Notes: generated by a model not told the origin, from the letters alone. DNA of 64,000 nucleotides from an uncultured Erysipelotrichaceae bacterium (GCA_902777015.1 CACYSA010000005.1:1-64000), one strand, 5' to 3'; counted from the first letter of the stretch, positions 33,055-42,807 are shown. Numbers and translations are program-made.

Positions 33055-34725
33055 ATGAAAAAGTTTTTTAGAGGTTTATTAATTACCCTTGTTGTTCTTA
33101 TAATTCTTCCAATCGCTTTAGCCTTTATTTTCCTATTTGATACTGGAAAAATGAAAGTCGCTTATGATGACAATTTTACAGTGGAAAATTGGTCTAAGAG
33201 CTTAGTGGTTGATTCATTAGATAACGCTCCAACGAATGCAAAAGCAAAATTTGTTTTAACGGAAAATGATTTAAATAACTTTATCCATTCACAAGTTAAG
33301 AATAATACCCAATTACAAAAATATCTCACCCAATTAGCGGTGGACATTAAGAATGATTCTTATGTTTTAAATATTTCTGGAAAAGCATTCTTCTTTGAAA
33401 CAAGAGCAAAGCTCACTGCGAAATTATCTAAAGAAGTTGTCGTTTCTGATGAAGGCGAAAAAGAAGCATTTGTCTTATCAGTGGATAAGATGCAATTAGG
33501 TAGACTTTCACAGTTAAAGCCAATCATCATGTTCTTCTTAAATACTTTTGTTAATAATGAAACAATTGACGCTTTAACTTCTTCAATTAAGTTACATACA
33601 GATTTAGCCAATTCTCGTTTATTCTTATATGTTTCTGATTTTAGAGACATGATTAATAAAAATGTCACTGGTGGATCAGGCACATCTGAATTCTATTTCT
33701 CATTTATTAATGATTTCTTTGATATGAATTTAGTGAGCATCGATTTCTATTCTGATGATGCATTAACAATTAACGTTAACTTAGAACCATTAACCGGTAA
33801 TGATTATGGTGCGGACGCTGGTGAATATGTTTATTACCCAATGAACTATGAAGGCACCACCACAAAATTAACAATTAACGGTCAAGAAAAGAAATTATCA
33901 TTGAACACAATTAGAGATGCGATTGTTTCTTTATTAGATGACCGCATTATTGAAACTAAAGACATGAGTTTAGTCTCTAATTATCTATTTGAAGGCTATA
34001 AGATTAATAACGCTCCTGATGTCAATTTATCTAGCATTGGTATTCCAGTTAAAGAAGCATATCAAGGTTTCAATCTCGTCAGTTCTGATTCCATTGACGA
34101 TATGATGAAAAACGCCATTGCGACATTCTCTAGCTACACTCCAAGTTTAGATACGTTTGATATTGCGACATTAACTGAAAGCGAAATTAATTTGTTCTTA
34201 AAAACACAAAGTGCTTTAGGTCATAAATATTTCCTCCAAAGAGCGGTAGCGGATAGCAAAAACAAAGTTAACTATATTGCTGTTGATAATGCTTATTTAA
34301 ATATTTATGGTGATGACTTAGTTATCAGCGTTGGTTTAAACTTAAACGGCTTAGAAACATTCTTAACTATTAAGATGACTTTAGATAAAGTGGCGTCCAC
34401 CGATAAATTAGTCTATAAAACATCAAAAGTATATTTCGGTAAAGAAGATAAGAACTTAAATATCTCTAAAGAGACACAACAAGTTATCTTTGATACTTTA
34501 TCTCAAGCAATGAATCAATCATCATTTAAATTCAGTAATGATGGTACATTAACAATCTCTTTTGATGGCTTAATTAATACTGCGATTAATTCCATTGATA
34601 CATCTAATCCAATCAGCGCTCAATATAAGACATTCTTACAAAACAATGCTGATTTAAAAGTCGTTATCGAAGGTAATAACGTCACTGATAATTCATTAGT
34701 GAAGATTCAAGCTAAACGCCGCTAG
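33055..34725 (+). CDS. membrane-anchored external protein, family not recognised
   Basis: 556 residues. One N-terminal membrane anchor (9-30) with cytoplasmic MKKF, then a long external region rich in beta strands with two related halves (ENDLNNFIHSQVK near 85 and TESEINLFLKTQSAL near 380), the pattern seen in YpmS/DUF2140-type or AsmA-like proteins. No enzyme motif. TATAAT at 33019-33024 and AGAGG support the start. It overlaps the opposite-strand phosphatase gene by 4 bp. Confidence 0.6.
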   Translation: MKKFFRGLLITLVVLIILPIALAFIFLFDTGKMKVAYDDNFTVENWSKSLVVDSLDNAPTNAKAKFVLTENDLNNFIHSQVKNNTQLQKYLTQLAVDIKNDSYVLNISGKAFFFETRAKLTAKLSKEVVVSDEGEKEAFVLSVDKMQLGRLSQLKPIIMFFLNTFVNNETIDALTSSIKLHTDLANSRLFLYVSDFRDMINKNVTGGSGTSEFYFSFINDFFDMNLVSIDFYSDDALTINVNLEPLTGNDYGADAGEYVYYPMNYEGTTTKLTINGQEKKLSLNTIRDAIVSLLDDRIIETKDMSLVSNYLFEGYKINNAPDVNLSSIGIPVKEAYQGFNLVSSDSIDDMMKNAIATFSSYTPSLDTFDIATLTESEINLFLKTQSALGHKYFLQRAVADSKNKVNYIAVDNAYLNIYGDDLVISVGLNLNGLETFLTIKMTLDKVASTDKLVYKTSKVYFGKEDKNLNISKETQQVIFDTLSQAMNQSSFKFSNDGTLTISFDGLINTAINSIDTSNPISAQYKTFLQNNADLKVVIEGNNVTDNSLVKIQAKRR

Positions 34726-35165
34726 ATATTAGCAAAGATATCGTGAATACAGTCTGTGATTTCATCGCAGACTTTTTCATATCTGCCTGTATACCATGGA
34801 TCTTCAATCTCATAGATACTTGGTGTGTATTTATTAATGCGATAAATAATGTTTTTGTAATTATCTAATTGTCTTAATAATGAATAATAATTTTCATCAT
34901 CCATGCAAAAGATATAGTCAGCCTTATCATAATCACTTTGTCTAATACGAGTGGCAGCATGAGGATACATTTGCATACCTCTTCTATATAATTCTCTTTT
35001 CATTGGAGGATAGACATCATTACCGATTTCTTCACTTGATGTTGCTCTTATTAAGATATTAAATTCTTTATCACGTCCCTGCTCTTTTAAATATTGTTTA
35101 GCAATAAAAGCCGCAGCAGGACTACGGCATATAGAACCATGACAAACAAATATAATAGTTTTCAT
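34722..35165 (-). CDS. low-molecular-weight protein tyrosine phosphatase
   Basis: 147 residues. Active-site P-loop CHGSICRSP (C-x5-R-S) at 8-16 and the general-acid loop EDPWYTG near 120 are both intact, so it should be catalytic. LMW-PTPs counteract BY-kinases in capsule export or act on phospho-arginine/tyrosine in Bacillota. No BY-kinase is in the window. It is the last gene of the ABC exporter operon, sharing a base with the previous stop (TAATG). Confidence 0.93.
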   Translation of the reverse strand: MKTIIFVCHGSICRSPAAAFIAKQYLKEQGRDKEFNILIRATSSEEIGNDVYPPMKRELYRRGMQMYPHAATRIRQSDYDKADYIFCMDDENYYSLLRQLDNYKNIIYRINKYTPSIYEIEDPWYTGRYEKVCDEITDCIHDIFANI

Positions 35166-37156
35166 TATTCTAATTCAACAGCGCCTGTATAAAGTTGATA
35201 ATAGGCACCTTTTTCAGCGATTAAGCTTTCGTGATTACCTCTTTCGATAATCTCACCATGGTCAAGAACTAAAATATAATCAGCATTTTGAATAGTGGAT
35301 AATCTATGAGCGATAACAAATGTTGTTCTACCTTTCATTAATTGATCCATACCTTTTTGCACTAAGCGTTCGGTTCTAGTATCAATAGAAGATGTCGCTT
35401 CATCAAGAATCATAACAGGAGCATCTGCGATTGCCGCTCTAGCGATAGAAATCAATTGTCTTTGACCTTGTGATAAGTTATCACCGTTTGCAGATAACAT
35501 AGTGTTAAAGCCTTGTGGTAATCTCATGATGAAATCATAAGCATTAGCAATCTTTGCCGCTTGATAGACTTCTTCATCAGTGGCGTCAAGTCGACCATAT
35601 CTAATATTGTCCATGACAGTACCAGTAAATAAGTTTACATCCTGTAAAATAACGCCTAAAGAGTGACGTAAGTCGTCTTTTTTAATCTTATTAATATTTA
35701 TGCCATCATAACGGATTTTGCCGTCCGCAATGTCATAAAATCTATTAATTAAATTAGTAATAGTGGTTTTACCAGCGCCTGTCGCGCCCACTAAAGCGAT
35801 TTGTTGACCTGGGTGAGCGTAAACAGAAACGTTTTTAAGGACTGTTTTCTTACCATCATAACTGAAATCAATATCATCAATGACAATATCACCTTTTAAT
35901 TCGGTATATGTAATCGTACCATCCGCTTTATGAGGATGTTTCCAAGCATAATATCTAGTTCTTTCACTTGTCTCTTCAAATGTTCCATCATCATGGTATT
36001 TGATATTAACTAATGTAACGTAACCATCATCTGCTTCTTTTGTTTCGTCTAATAGATCAAAACATCTAGATGCACCAGCGGTACCCATGACAACGAATGT
36101 CACTTGTTGAGAGAAGTTACCGATGTTTTGAGTAAACATTCTAGATAACATTAAGAAAGGCACTAATAATTGAGAATAGAATGTTGAGGCATTAACTTCC
36201 GCTAAACCGGTTAATGATAAGTTAAATGTATTAGGAGTGATATAAAGAATACAACCTAAAATAGCGATAAAGACATAGATGAAGTTACCGATATTGCCGT
36301 TAATTGGCATCATGATATTGCCGTGTATATTAGCGACGGTGGCGTTCTTATACAATTCATCATTAACTTTATCAAAATCATCTAAACTATCTTCTTCATG
36401 AGTGAATACTTTAATGACTTTTAAGCCAGTAATACTTTCTTCAATATTACCTTCAACTTTACCAACACTAATTTGTTGGGCAACGAAATAACGTGAAGCA
36501 CGTCCACCAATTATCTTGGTATTAAGTATCATGGCAATAGTGCCTAAGATAACCACTAATGTCATCCAAATAGAGAAGAACATCATCACTGTTAAGCAAC
36601 CAACAGCGGTTAATAATGTAGTAACGATATTTGGTAATGATTGAGAGATTAATTGTCTAATTGTATCAATATCGTTAGTGTATAAAGACATGATCGCACC
36701 ATTTTGGTGTGTATCAAAATATTTGATTGGTAATTTTTGCATGTGGGAGAACATCTTGTTACGGAAGAGATTTAAATACTTTTGAGTAACAATCGCCATT
36801 GTTCTATTCCATGTCCAAGAACAAATCACACCAACAGCGTAAATGCTTGCTAAAGCAATAACTAAAACAGTCAAATTAGCGTTAAAACTAATAGCCCCGA
36901 ATAATGACACTTCAAACGAACCAGTTAATAGGCTTACTTCTTGAGTGGCGTCTAACTTTTGAGGGATAGCTTTAGTTAATAAATCAGTAATTAAGCTAGC
37001 GAAAATAGAACCACTTAAATTAACAAGAATGGAAAGGGTGAGAGTAACTAAAGAAAGAATAAGTTCAAATTTAAAATTCTTCCAAAGCGATTTGATTAAA
37101 CGTCCAACTGTGCCTTTTTTAGGCTTGGCGTAACTTCTAATACGTGGCGCTGGCAT
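35165..37156 (-). CDS. ABC exporter subunit B (heterodimeric, MdlB-like)
   Basis: The start is ATG 37156, one base after the partner's stop, with AAGGAGGAG inside the partner's last codons. 663 residues. Six membrane helices (~40-370), then an NBD with Walker A GATGAGKTT, signature LSQGQ and Walker B VMILDEATSS. About 45 extra residues lie between the membrane domain and NBD (YVTLVNIKYHDDG...). The canonical Glu after Walker B is present, so this subunit carries the consensus ATP site partner. Substrate may be drug, lipid or peptide. Confidence 0.92.
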   Translation of the reverse strand: MPAPRIRSYAKPKKGTVGRLIKSLWKNFKFELILSLVTLTLSILVNLSGSIFASLITDLLTKAIPQKLDATQEVSLLTGSFEVSLFGAISFNANLTVLVIALASIYAVGVICSWTWNRTMAIVTQKYLNLFRNKMFSHMQKLPIKYFDTHQNGAIMSLYTNDIDTIRQLISQSLPNIVTTLLTAVGCLTVMMFFSIWMTLVVILGTIAMILNTKIIGGRASRYFVAQQISVGKVEGNIEESITGLKVIKVFTHEEDSLDDFDKVNDELYKNATVANIHGNIMMPINGNIGNFIYVFIAILGCILYITPNTFNLSLTGLAEVNASTFYSQLLVPFLMLSRMFTQNIGNFSQQVTFVVMGTAGASRCFDLLDETKEADDGYVTLVNIKYHDDGTFEETSERTRYYAWKHPHKADGTITYTELKGDIVIDDIDFSYDGKKTVLKNVSVYAHPGQQIALVGATGAGKTTITNLINRFYDIADGKIRYDGININKIKKDDLRHSLGVILQDVNLFTGTVMDNIRYGRLDATDEEVYQAAKIANAYDFIMRLPQGFNTMLSANGDNLSQGQRQLISIARAAIADAPVMILDEATSSIDTRTERLVQKGMDQLMKGRTTFVIAHRLSTIQNADYILVLDHGEIIERGNHESLIAEKGAYYQLYTGAVELE

Positions 37157-37157
37157 A

Positions 37158-38942
37158 TTATTCTCCTCCTTTCTGTGTTTGTGATTGATAGATTTCACGA
37201 TAAATCTCGTTATTGGCTAATAATTCTTGATGTGTACCAATATCGTTAATTTGACCGTTATCTAAAACAATGATTTGATCAGCTTCTTCAATAGAACTAA
37301 TTCTTTGAGCGATGACAATTTTTGTCATCTCTGGTAAATCATTCTTTAATGCTTTTCTAATTAATCTATCTGTTTTGGTATCAACAGCGGAAGTGGAGTC
37401 ATCTAAGATTAAAATCTTAGGATTCTTTAATAACGCTCTAGCGATACAAAGTCTTTGTTTTTGACCACCAGAGAAGTTAGCGCCACCTTGTTCAACAACT
37501 TTATCAAGTCTTTCTTTAGTGGCTTCAATTGTTTCAGAGATTTGTGCCACTCTTAAAGCATTAATCATTTCTTCTTCAGTAGCGTCTTTTTTACCCCAAC
37601 GCATGTTAGAAGCAACTGTACCACTAAATAAGAAGTTCTTTTGTAAAACTACCGCAACAGAATCTCTTAATACTTTAAGATCATATTCTTTAACATCATG
37701 ACCACCAACAATAACATGTCCTTCAGTAGTGTCATATAATCTTGAAATCAAATTAACTAATGTGGATTTGCCAGAACCAGTGGAACCAATAATACCAACA
37801 AATTGACCACTTTTAATATTGATATTTAAATCGCTAACTGCATAACGTTCGGCTTCTTTTTTATATTTGAAAGAAACATTATCAAATACTACAGAACCAT
37901 CATTTACTGCCATCACAGGGTTTTCTGGATTCTTAATTGTTGGTTCTTCATCTAAGACTTCACTGATACGTCTAATTGATTCAAATGACATGACTAACAT
38001 GGTGACAATCATGGAAATCATCATGATAGACATTAAGATTTGAATACCATATGTGAGTAACGCTGACATTTGAGCGGTACTTAATTGACCCCAAACAATC
38101 TTCACTCCACCTTGGCCATCTGCTTCAGGTGTCGCAGTGTTAAAGATTATTAATGCTGATAAGAACATAGTGATTAAATAAACCACATGGATAGATGTGT
38201 TCATCATTGGCATCATTAAGGCCACAATCTTTTCCGCTTTGATGAAGTCTTTGCTTAAGTTATTAGAGGCAGTAGAGAATTTATTGTCTTCATATTCTTC
38301 TCTAACATAAGATTTAACAACACGCATACCTGCAACGTTTTCTTGCACAGATTCATTTAATGCGTCATAACGCTTAAAAACTCTTCTAAAGATACCCATT
38401 GCAAATTTTGCAACAACTACGAAGATAATGCCAATCACAGGAATAGCAATAACAAAGATCCACGCTAAATTGCCACCAACAATAAACGCCATGACCGCGG
38501 AGAAGATAAGCATTAATGGTGCTCTAACAACAATTCTAATGGCCATCGCAAATGAGTTTTGTGCGTTGGTGACGTCAGTAGTCATTCTAGTCACTAAACT
38601 AGAAGCGTGGAAATGATCAATGTTCTCGAAAGAGAATGATTCAACTTTCTTATATAAATCTCTTCTTAAATTTTTAGCAAAGCCACTAGCGGCGTAAGCG
38701 GCAAATCTACCACCTAATATGCCACATGTAATAGATACAATGGCCATGCCTAAGATAATTAAGAAATAAGGAACTAATTCAGAAATAGATGTCACAAATT
38801 CAATTTTGTCGACAAATTGTGACATGACAAATGGTAAAGCACACTCAACAGCCGCTTCACCAATCATGAATAAAGGAGTGATAATAGCGAATATTTTATA
38901 TTCTCTGACGCTTTTTAAGACTTTAGCAATCATTTTAAACAT
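37158..38942 (-). CDS. ABC exporter subunit A (heterodimeric, MdlA-like)
   Basis: 594 residues. Six membrane helices (~15-320), NBD with Walker A GSTGSGKST, signature FSGGQ and Walker B ILILDDSTSAVD, in which the usual catalytic Glu is Asp. That degenerate site, paired with a consensus site in the partner, is the mark of heterodimeric exporters such as BmrCD or TM287/288. GGGGGAGG precedes the ATG. First gene of a three-gene operon (subunit A, subunit B, LMW-PTP). Confidence 0.93.
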   Translation of the reverse strand: MFKMIAKVLKSVREYKIFAIITPLFMIGEAAVECALPFVMSQFVDKIEFVTSISELVPYFLIILGMAIVSITCGILGGRFAAYAASGFAKNLRRDLYKKVESFSFENIDHFHASSLVTRMTTDVTNAQNSFAMAIRIVVRAPLMLIFSAVMAFIVGGNLAWIFVIAIPVIGIIFVVVAKFAMGIFRRVFKRYDALNESVQENVAGMRVVKSYVREEYEDNKFSTASNNLSKDFIKAEKIVALMMPMMNTSIHVVYLITMFLSALIIFNTATPEADGQGGVKIVWGQLSTAQMSALLTYGIQILMSIMMISMIVTMLVMSFESIRRISEVLDEEPTIKNPENPVMAVNDGSVVFDNVSFKYKKEAERYAVSDLNINIKSGQFVGIIGSTGSGKSTLVNLISRLYDTTEGHVIVGGHDVKEYDLKVLRDSVAVVLQKNFLFSGTVASNMRWGKKDATEEEMINALRVAQISETIEATKERLDKVVEQGGANFSGGQKQRLCIARALLKNPKILILDDSTSAVDTKTDRLIRKALKNDLPEMTKIVIAQRISSIEEADQIIVLDNGQINDIGTHQELLANNEIYREIYQSQTQKGGE

Positions 38943-38974
38943 CTATGTTTCCTCCCCCTTTAGTATGCTAGAAA

Positions 38975-39003
38975 ATTGTAAAGTTTGATAACAAACTTGT
39001 CAA
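38975..39003 (-). promoter_or_regulatory. promoter and operator-like dyad of the ABC exporter operon
   Basis: On the minus strand TTGACA, 17 bp, TACAAT (plus-strand 38998-39003 and 38975-38980). The spacer is nearly filled by a perfect dyad AAGTTTG-ATAA-CAAACTT (38981-38998), a likely repressor site. No regulator gene adjoins it. Confidence 0.8.
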
Positions 39004-39031
39004 TTGAAATGCACACATGATTGTAAAGTTG

Positions 39032-39037
39032 TATAAT
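39032..39037 (+). promoter_or_regulatory. -10 box of the glf gene (leaderless arrangement)
   Basis: TATAAT 9 bp before the ATG at 39047. No -35 box at normal spacing and no Shine-Dalgarno sequence. Confidence 0.5.
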
Positions 39038-39046
39038 TATATTGCT

Positions 39047-40156
39047 ATGGAAACTAATTATGATTATTTAATTGTTGGCGCTGGTCTTTATGGCGCCGTT
39101 GCCGCTCATGAATTACATAAACGCGGCTATAAAGTCCTCGTGGTGGAAAAAAGAAATAACATCGCAGGCAATATCCACACAGAAGAAATAGAAGGCATTC
39201 AAGTTCATAAATATGGACCACATATCTTCCATACTTCCAAAAAAGAAATATGGGACTATGTTAATCAATTTGCAAAGTTTAATGACTTTGTGAATATGCC
39301 TTTAGCGTTCTATAAGGGTAAATACTACAATATGCCTTTTAACATGAACACCTTCCATCAAATATTTGGTGTTAATACCGCAGAAGAAGCTAAAGCACGC
39401 ATTGAAAAAGAAATCAAAGACGCAAATATTAAAGAACCAAAAAATCTTGAAGAAAAAGCTATCTCCATGGTGGGCACCACAATTTATGAAATGCTCATTA
39501 AAGGTTATACACAAAAACAATGGGGTAGGCCATGTAACGAACTACCTCCATTTATCATCACTCGCTTACCAGTGAGATATGAATATAACAACAATTACTT
39601 CAACGATACCTATCAAGGAATTCCTATCGGTGGATATACCAAATGGATTGAAAATATGCTAGACGGTATAGAAGTAAGGCTCAATTGTGACTATCTAGAA
39701 CACAAAGAAGAACTTAATAAAATCGCTGATAAAATCATCTATACAGGTGAGATAGATAAATACTTTGATTATTGTTTAGGTGCTTTAGAATGGAGATCAC
39801 TCCGTTTTGAAGAAGAAATCATCGATAAACCAGATTATCAAGGAAATGCAGTTGTTAATTATACGGAATATGAAGTGCCATATACCCGTATTGCGGAACA
39901 TCAATATTTTGAACCAGGTCAAAAGCATAACAAGACTGTCATCACTAAAGAATATTCTAAGAACTGGACATTAGGTGATGAAGCCTATTATCCTATTAAT
40001 AACGATAGAAATAGTGAGTTATACGCTAAATATCAAGAATTAGCCAAACAAAACAAAAAAGTTTATTTTGGTGGTCGTTTAGGTACCTATTCATATTACA
40101 ATATGGATGTGGTAGTAGAGAAAGCTTTACAATTAGTAGAGTCATTAATTAAATAA
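39047..40156 (+). CDS. glf: UDP-galactopyranose mutase
   Basis: The start is ATG 39047. 369 residues, the normal length of Glf. FAD-binding YLIVGAGLYGAVAAHELHKRG with VVEKR, the GNIHTEE and KYGPHIFHT blocks, the conserved GYTQKQWGR and the C-terminal FGGRLGTYSYYNMD are all present. It converts UDP-Galp to UDP-Galf in the cytoplasm. This suggests galactofuranose in the surface polymer. The next gene, a GT2, could be the matching transferase, but it has its own promoter. Confidence 0.95.
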   Translation: METNYDYLIVGAGLYGAVAAHELHKRGYKVLVVEKRNNIAGNIHTEEIEGIQVHKYGPHIFHTSKKEIWDYVNQFAKFNDFVNMPLAFYKGKYYNMPFNMNTFHQIFGVNTAEEAKARIEKEIKDANIKEPKNLEEKAISMVGTTIYEMLIKGYTQKQWGRPCNELPPFIITRLPVRYEYNNNYFNDTYQGIPIGGYTKWIENMLDGIEVRLNCDYLEHKEELNKIADKIIYTGEIDKYFDYCLGALEWRSLRFEEEIIDKPDYQGNAVVNYTEYEVPYTRIAEHQYFEPGQKHNKTVITKEYSKNWTLGDEAYYPINNDRNSELYAKYQELAKQNKKVYFGGRLGTYSYYNMDVVVEKALQLVESLIK

Positions 40157-40161
40157 TTAAC

Positions 40162-40189
40162 TTGCTTAAATACTCAACTTTACTATAAT
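40162..40189 (+). promoter_or_regulatory. promoter of the GT2 gene at 40225
   Basis: TTGCTT (40162-40167), 16 bp, TATAAT (40184-40189). Confidence 0.65.
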
Positions 40190-40224
40190 GTTGTAAGGCC
40201 AAGAGGCTGAATTATTAAAAAATT

Positions 40225-41259
40225 ATGAAGTACATTACATTTACAATCCCTTGCTACAACTCCCAAGACTACATGCGTCACTGCATCGATAATATCGTTG
40301 CGGCTGGTGAAGAAGTCGAAGTCATCATCGTCAATGACGGTAGCAAAGACGACACAGGAAAAATTGCTGACGAATACGAAAAGAAATACCCAACAATCGT
40401 GAAAGCCATTCAAAAAGAAAATGGTGGACACGGTTCAGGTGTTATGGCGGGTATCCGTAACGCTAACGGTATGTTCTTTAAAGTTGTCGATAGTGACGAC
40501 TGGGTTGAAACAAAAGATATTTTAGACATGCTTTCATTAATCAAGAAGCACGAAGAAGAAAAAGCTAATATCGATTTATATATTACTAACTATGTTTATG
40601 AACACGCTGCGGATAATACACAATTTGTCATGCATTATCGTAAATGCTTACCAGCGGAACAAATATTCACCTGGGAAAAGATGAAACGTGTGAAATTAGA
40701 AACAGTCTTCTTAATGCATTCATTAATGTATAGAACATCTAAATTAAGAGAAAGTAAGATGGAACTTCCAAACCATACTTTCTATGTTGATGATATCTAT
40801 GCTTATCAACCATTACCATTTATGAAGAAGGTTTTCTATCATGATATCGATTTATATCACTATTTCATCGGTAGAGCGGATCAATCCATTAACTACAAGA
40901 CAATGTGCCAACGTTATGAACAACAAATGAGAGTGTTCAAAATCATGTTCACAGCGTACACATATGATGAAATCTATAAACAACCATATCATTTAAGAAA
41001 ATACATGATTAAATGGTTAATGACGATATGTGGTATTACCTATATGACTATTGTGGGTGTTAAAGACGATAAAGAAACACGTTGGAAAACATTTAAACAA
41101 TATTTTAAGGAACTTAAACAAATTGATAGAAAATTATATAACAAGATTCGTCATCGTTCCTTAGCGGCATTTGCCTTCGCTGTTCCTGGCTACAATTTAA
41201 AATCATTTGCTTCGAGAAAAGTTTACGGAGCATATCAAAAGAAATTGAAACTTGGCTAA
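40225..41259 (+). CDS. family 2 glycosyltransferase
   Basis: 344 residues. FTIPCYNSQDYMRHCIDNI, VIIVNDGSKDDTGKIADEY and the DxD site KVVDSDDWVE show a GT-A enzyme of the EpsJ/capsular type. The C-terminal third is basic with aromatic residues but has no membrane helix. It follows glf by 68 bp. A galactofuranosyl or other hexosyl transferase role is possible. Ends at a strong terminator. Confidence 0.87.
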   Translation: MKYITFTIPCYNSQDYMRHCIDNIVAAGEEVEVIIVNDGSKDDTGKIADEYEKKYPTIVKAIQKENGGHGSGVMAGIRNANGMFFKVVDSDDWVETKDILDMLSLIKKHEEEKANIDLYITNYVYEHAADNTQFVMHYRKCLPAEQIFTWEKMKRVKLETVFLMHSLMYRTSKLRESKMELPNHTFYVDDIYAYQPLPFMKKVFYHDIDLYHYFIGRADQSINYKTMCQRYEQQMRVFKIMFTAYTYDEIYKQPYHLRKYMIKWLMTICGITYMTIVGVKDDKETRWKTFKQYFKELKQIDRKLYNKIRHRSLAAFAFAVPGYNLKSFASRKVYGAYQKKLKLG

Positions 41260-41265
41260 TCAATG

Positions 41266-41289
41266 ACCTCTCTAAAAGAGAGGTTTTTT
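41266..41289 (+). terminator. terminator after the GT2 gene
   Basis: ACCTCTC (41266-41272), loop TAAAA, GAGAGGT (41278-41284), T-run. Confidence 0.9.
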
Positions 41290-41290
41290 G

Positions 41291-41318
41291 TTGCAAATAA
41301 TTTTATTGATACTACAAT
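41291..41318 (+). promoter_or_regulatory. promoter of the small membrane protein gene
   Basis: TTGCAA (41291-41296), 16 bp, TACAAT (41313-41318); GGGAGG before the ATG at 41345. Confidence 0.7.
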
Positions 41319-41344
41319 ATTGCATGTATAAGGGAGGTTTTCTC

Positions 41345-41866
41345 ATGAAAGAAAAATACATTAGAATTATTTCCGCGATTATCATGATCGTGATGGGTAT
41401 CATCATCGCCGTTTGTGGTGCGGGTACCGCTCTTGATTTGTATTTTGGTATTGGCTTTGTCGTAACAGGCGCTGTACTAATCGTCTTAGACATCATCAGC
41501 TTAACCAAAAACAAAATCATCTCATTTGGCCAAGTATTCCTTGCTGCGGCATTTACGACAATTGGTATCACATTATTAACAACCCATTATGTCTCATTTG
41601 CTATACTAGTAAACTTAATTGTTATATTAGTCTTAGGCATGGGTATTGCATTAGCAATCTTTGGCTTACTAACACTTATCTTAACCAAACAAGTTCCTGT
41701 TGGCATTGCCCAACTTGTTATTGGCTTAGTTGTGGTGGCCTTAGTTATTGTTTACTTAAATGTCGAAGAATTCAGAACAGTCTTCTGGATCATCGCCGGT
41801 ATCTTAATTGCCGCTTATGGTGTTCTTGATTTAATCCTCACATTAACAAACAAGAAGCTTAAATAA
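41345..41866 (+). CDS. six-helix membrane protein (HdeD/DUF308-like), function unknown
   Basis: The start is ATG 41345. 173 residues with about six closely spaced hydrophobic segments and Gly-rich helices (VMGIIIAVCG, GMGIALAIFGLLTLI, GVLDLILTL), the look of HdeD/DUF308 proteins. No catalytic residue is evident. It has its own promoter and terminator, so it is a single-gene unit. Confidence 0.65.
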   Translation: MKEKYIRIISAIIMIVMGIIIAVCGAGTALDLYFGIGFVVTGAVLIVLDIISLTKNKIISFGQVFLAAAFTTIGITLLTTHYVSFAILVNLIVILVLGMGIALAIFGLLTLILTKQVPVGIAQLVIGLVVVALVIVYLNVEEFRTVFWIIAGILIAAYGVLDLILTLTNKKLK

Positions 41867-41887
41867 CAGAATTTTTTTGATAGAAAC

Positions 41888-41920
41888 AACCCTTATTTCC
41901 AAAGTAAGGGTTTTTCTTTT
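41888..41920 (+). terminator. terminator after the small membrane protein gene
   Basis: AACCCTTA (41888-41895)/TAAGGGTT (41905-41912) with a 9-nt loop and T-rich tail. Confidence 0.85.
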
Positions 41921-41973
41921 TGCACTCATAAGATATACTCATATAGGCTATTTTTTCATAAAATGCGCTTCAA

Positions 41974-42026
41974 AGTTTACATAAAAACAACCTCAAGTTG
42001 GTGGTATGTAAATATTAATATCTAAT
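41974..42026 (+). promoter_or_regulatory. possible promoter/operator of the Xre membrane regulator
   Basis: TTGGTG (41998-42003), 17 bp, TCTAAT (42021-42026). A separated inverted repeat TTTACAT (about 41974)/ATGTAAA (about 42006) spans it. GAGGAGGG precedes the ATG. Confidence 0.4.
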
Positions 42027-42060
42027 AGAATATACCCGACACTTATGAGGAGGGCTAACT

Positions 42061-42807
42061 ATGACCACAGGTGAAAAACTACAAAAACTAAGAAAAGAAA
42101 ACAATTACACTCAAGAAGAACTCGCTGAGATTATGAATGTTTCTCGTCAGTCAATTTCTAAATGGGAAAGTGACATCGCTTTTCCTGAAACTGAGAAGTT
42201 GATAGCCTTATCCAAGTTATATCATTGTTCAATTGATTATTTATTGAACTCTGAAAACAATGAGATGGTAGTCTCTGATAAAGAAACAAAAGAAAAAGTC
42301 ATCTCTAAAAAAGCGTATAACAAGAAGAGACTTCCTTTGATTATATCTACATTAGGAACATATACTTTAATGCTAATTCTATTCTTCTTTATTTGGTTCA
42401 CTGGAAGCGGTGTTCTACATTATAAAATAACTTATTTAAACGGGTACGTGTATGAAACAGGACCAGAAGTCTCTTTTGCTTTAAACTTCTATTCACTTTT
42501 AGGGATAAATGGCGATCCATTCATTAATGCCGCTGCATTAAGAAATATTGGCATCTTCTTGGTGGCCTTTCTTTCAATAATTATTGTTCTATCTATTATT
42601 TATCTTGTTTACGATAATAAAGCATTGAAAATAGCTATTAGAGTATCAAATTGCGTTTTCTTAGCAATGTTTACAATACTGATGATTCTAACTCTTACTG
42701 CGGGTGTAAATATCGGATGGACAGCGGCTCCTGGCATTGCGTATTTTTTAGTCGCAGCATTAGTCATACTACAATACGCAGTTAAACCGATCAGAAGGAC
42801 TCGTTAA
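42061..42807 (+). CDS. Xre-family regulator with C-terminal membrane helices
   Basis: 248 residues. 1-62 is a standard Xre HTH (NNYTQEELAEIMNVSRQSISKWE, IDYLL). A Lys-rich linker leads to four hydrophobic segments (~92-115, 150-185 in part, 192-215, 220-240). Membrane-tethered Xre regulators of this type are common in Bacillota and often control the adjacent gene; here no obvious target adjoins. The HTH is of the same subtype as the one fused to the GlmM-like mutase. Its 3' end overlaps the GH2 gene by 17 bp. Confidence 0.8.
   Translation: MTTGEKLQKLRKENNYTQEELAEIMNVSRQSISKWESDIAFPETEKLIALSKLYHCSIDYLLNSENNEMVVSDKETKEKVISKKAYNKKRLPLIISTLGTYTLMLILFFFIWFTGSGVLHYKITYLNGYVYETGPEVSFALNFYSLLGINGDPFINAAALRNIGIFLVAFLSIIIVLSIIYLVYDNKALKIAIRVSNCVFLAMFTILMILTLTAGVNIGWTAAPGIAYFLVAALVILQYAVKPIRRTR

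Noticed and set aside
42791-42793. TGA as a tryptophan codon (mollicute code)
   Set aside because: TGA is rare but ends at least four genes (42791, 44451, 52334, 61737), and reading through at 52334 would give a long nonsense tail overlapping tilS. TGG serves for Trp throughout.
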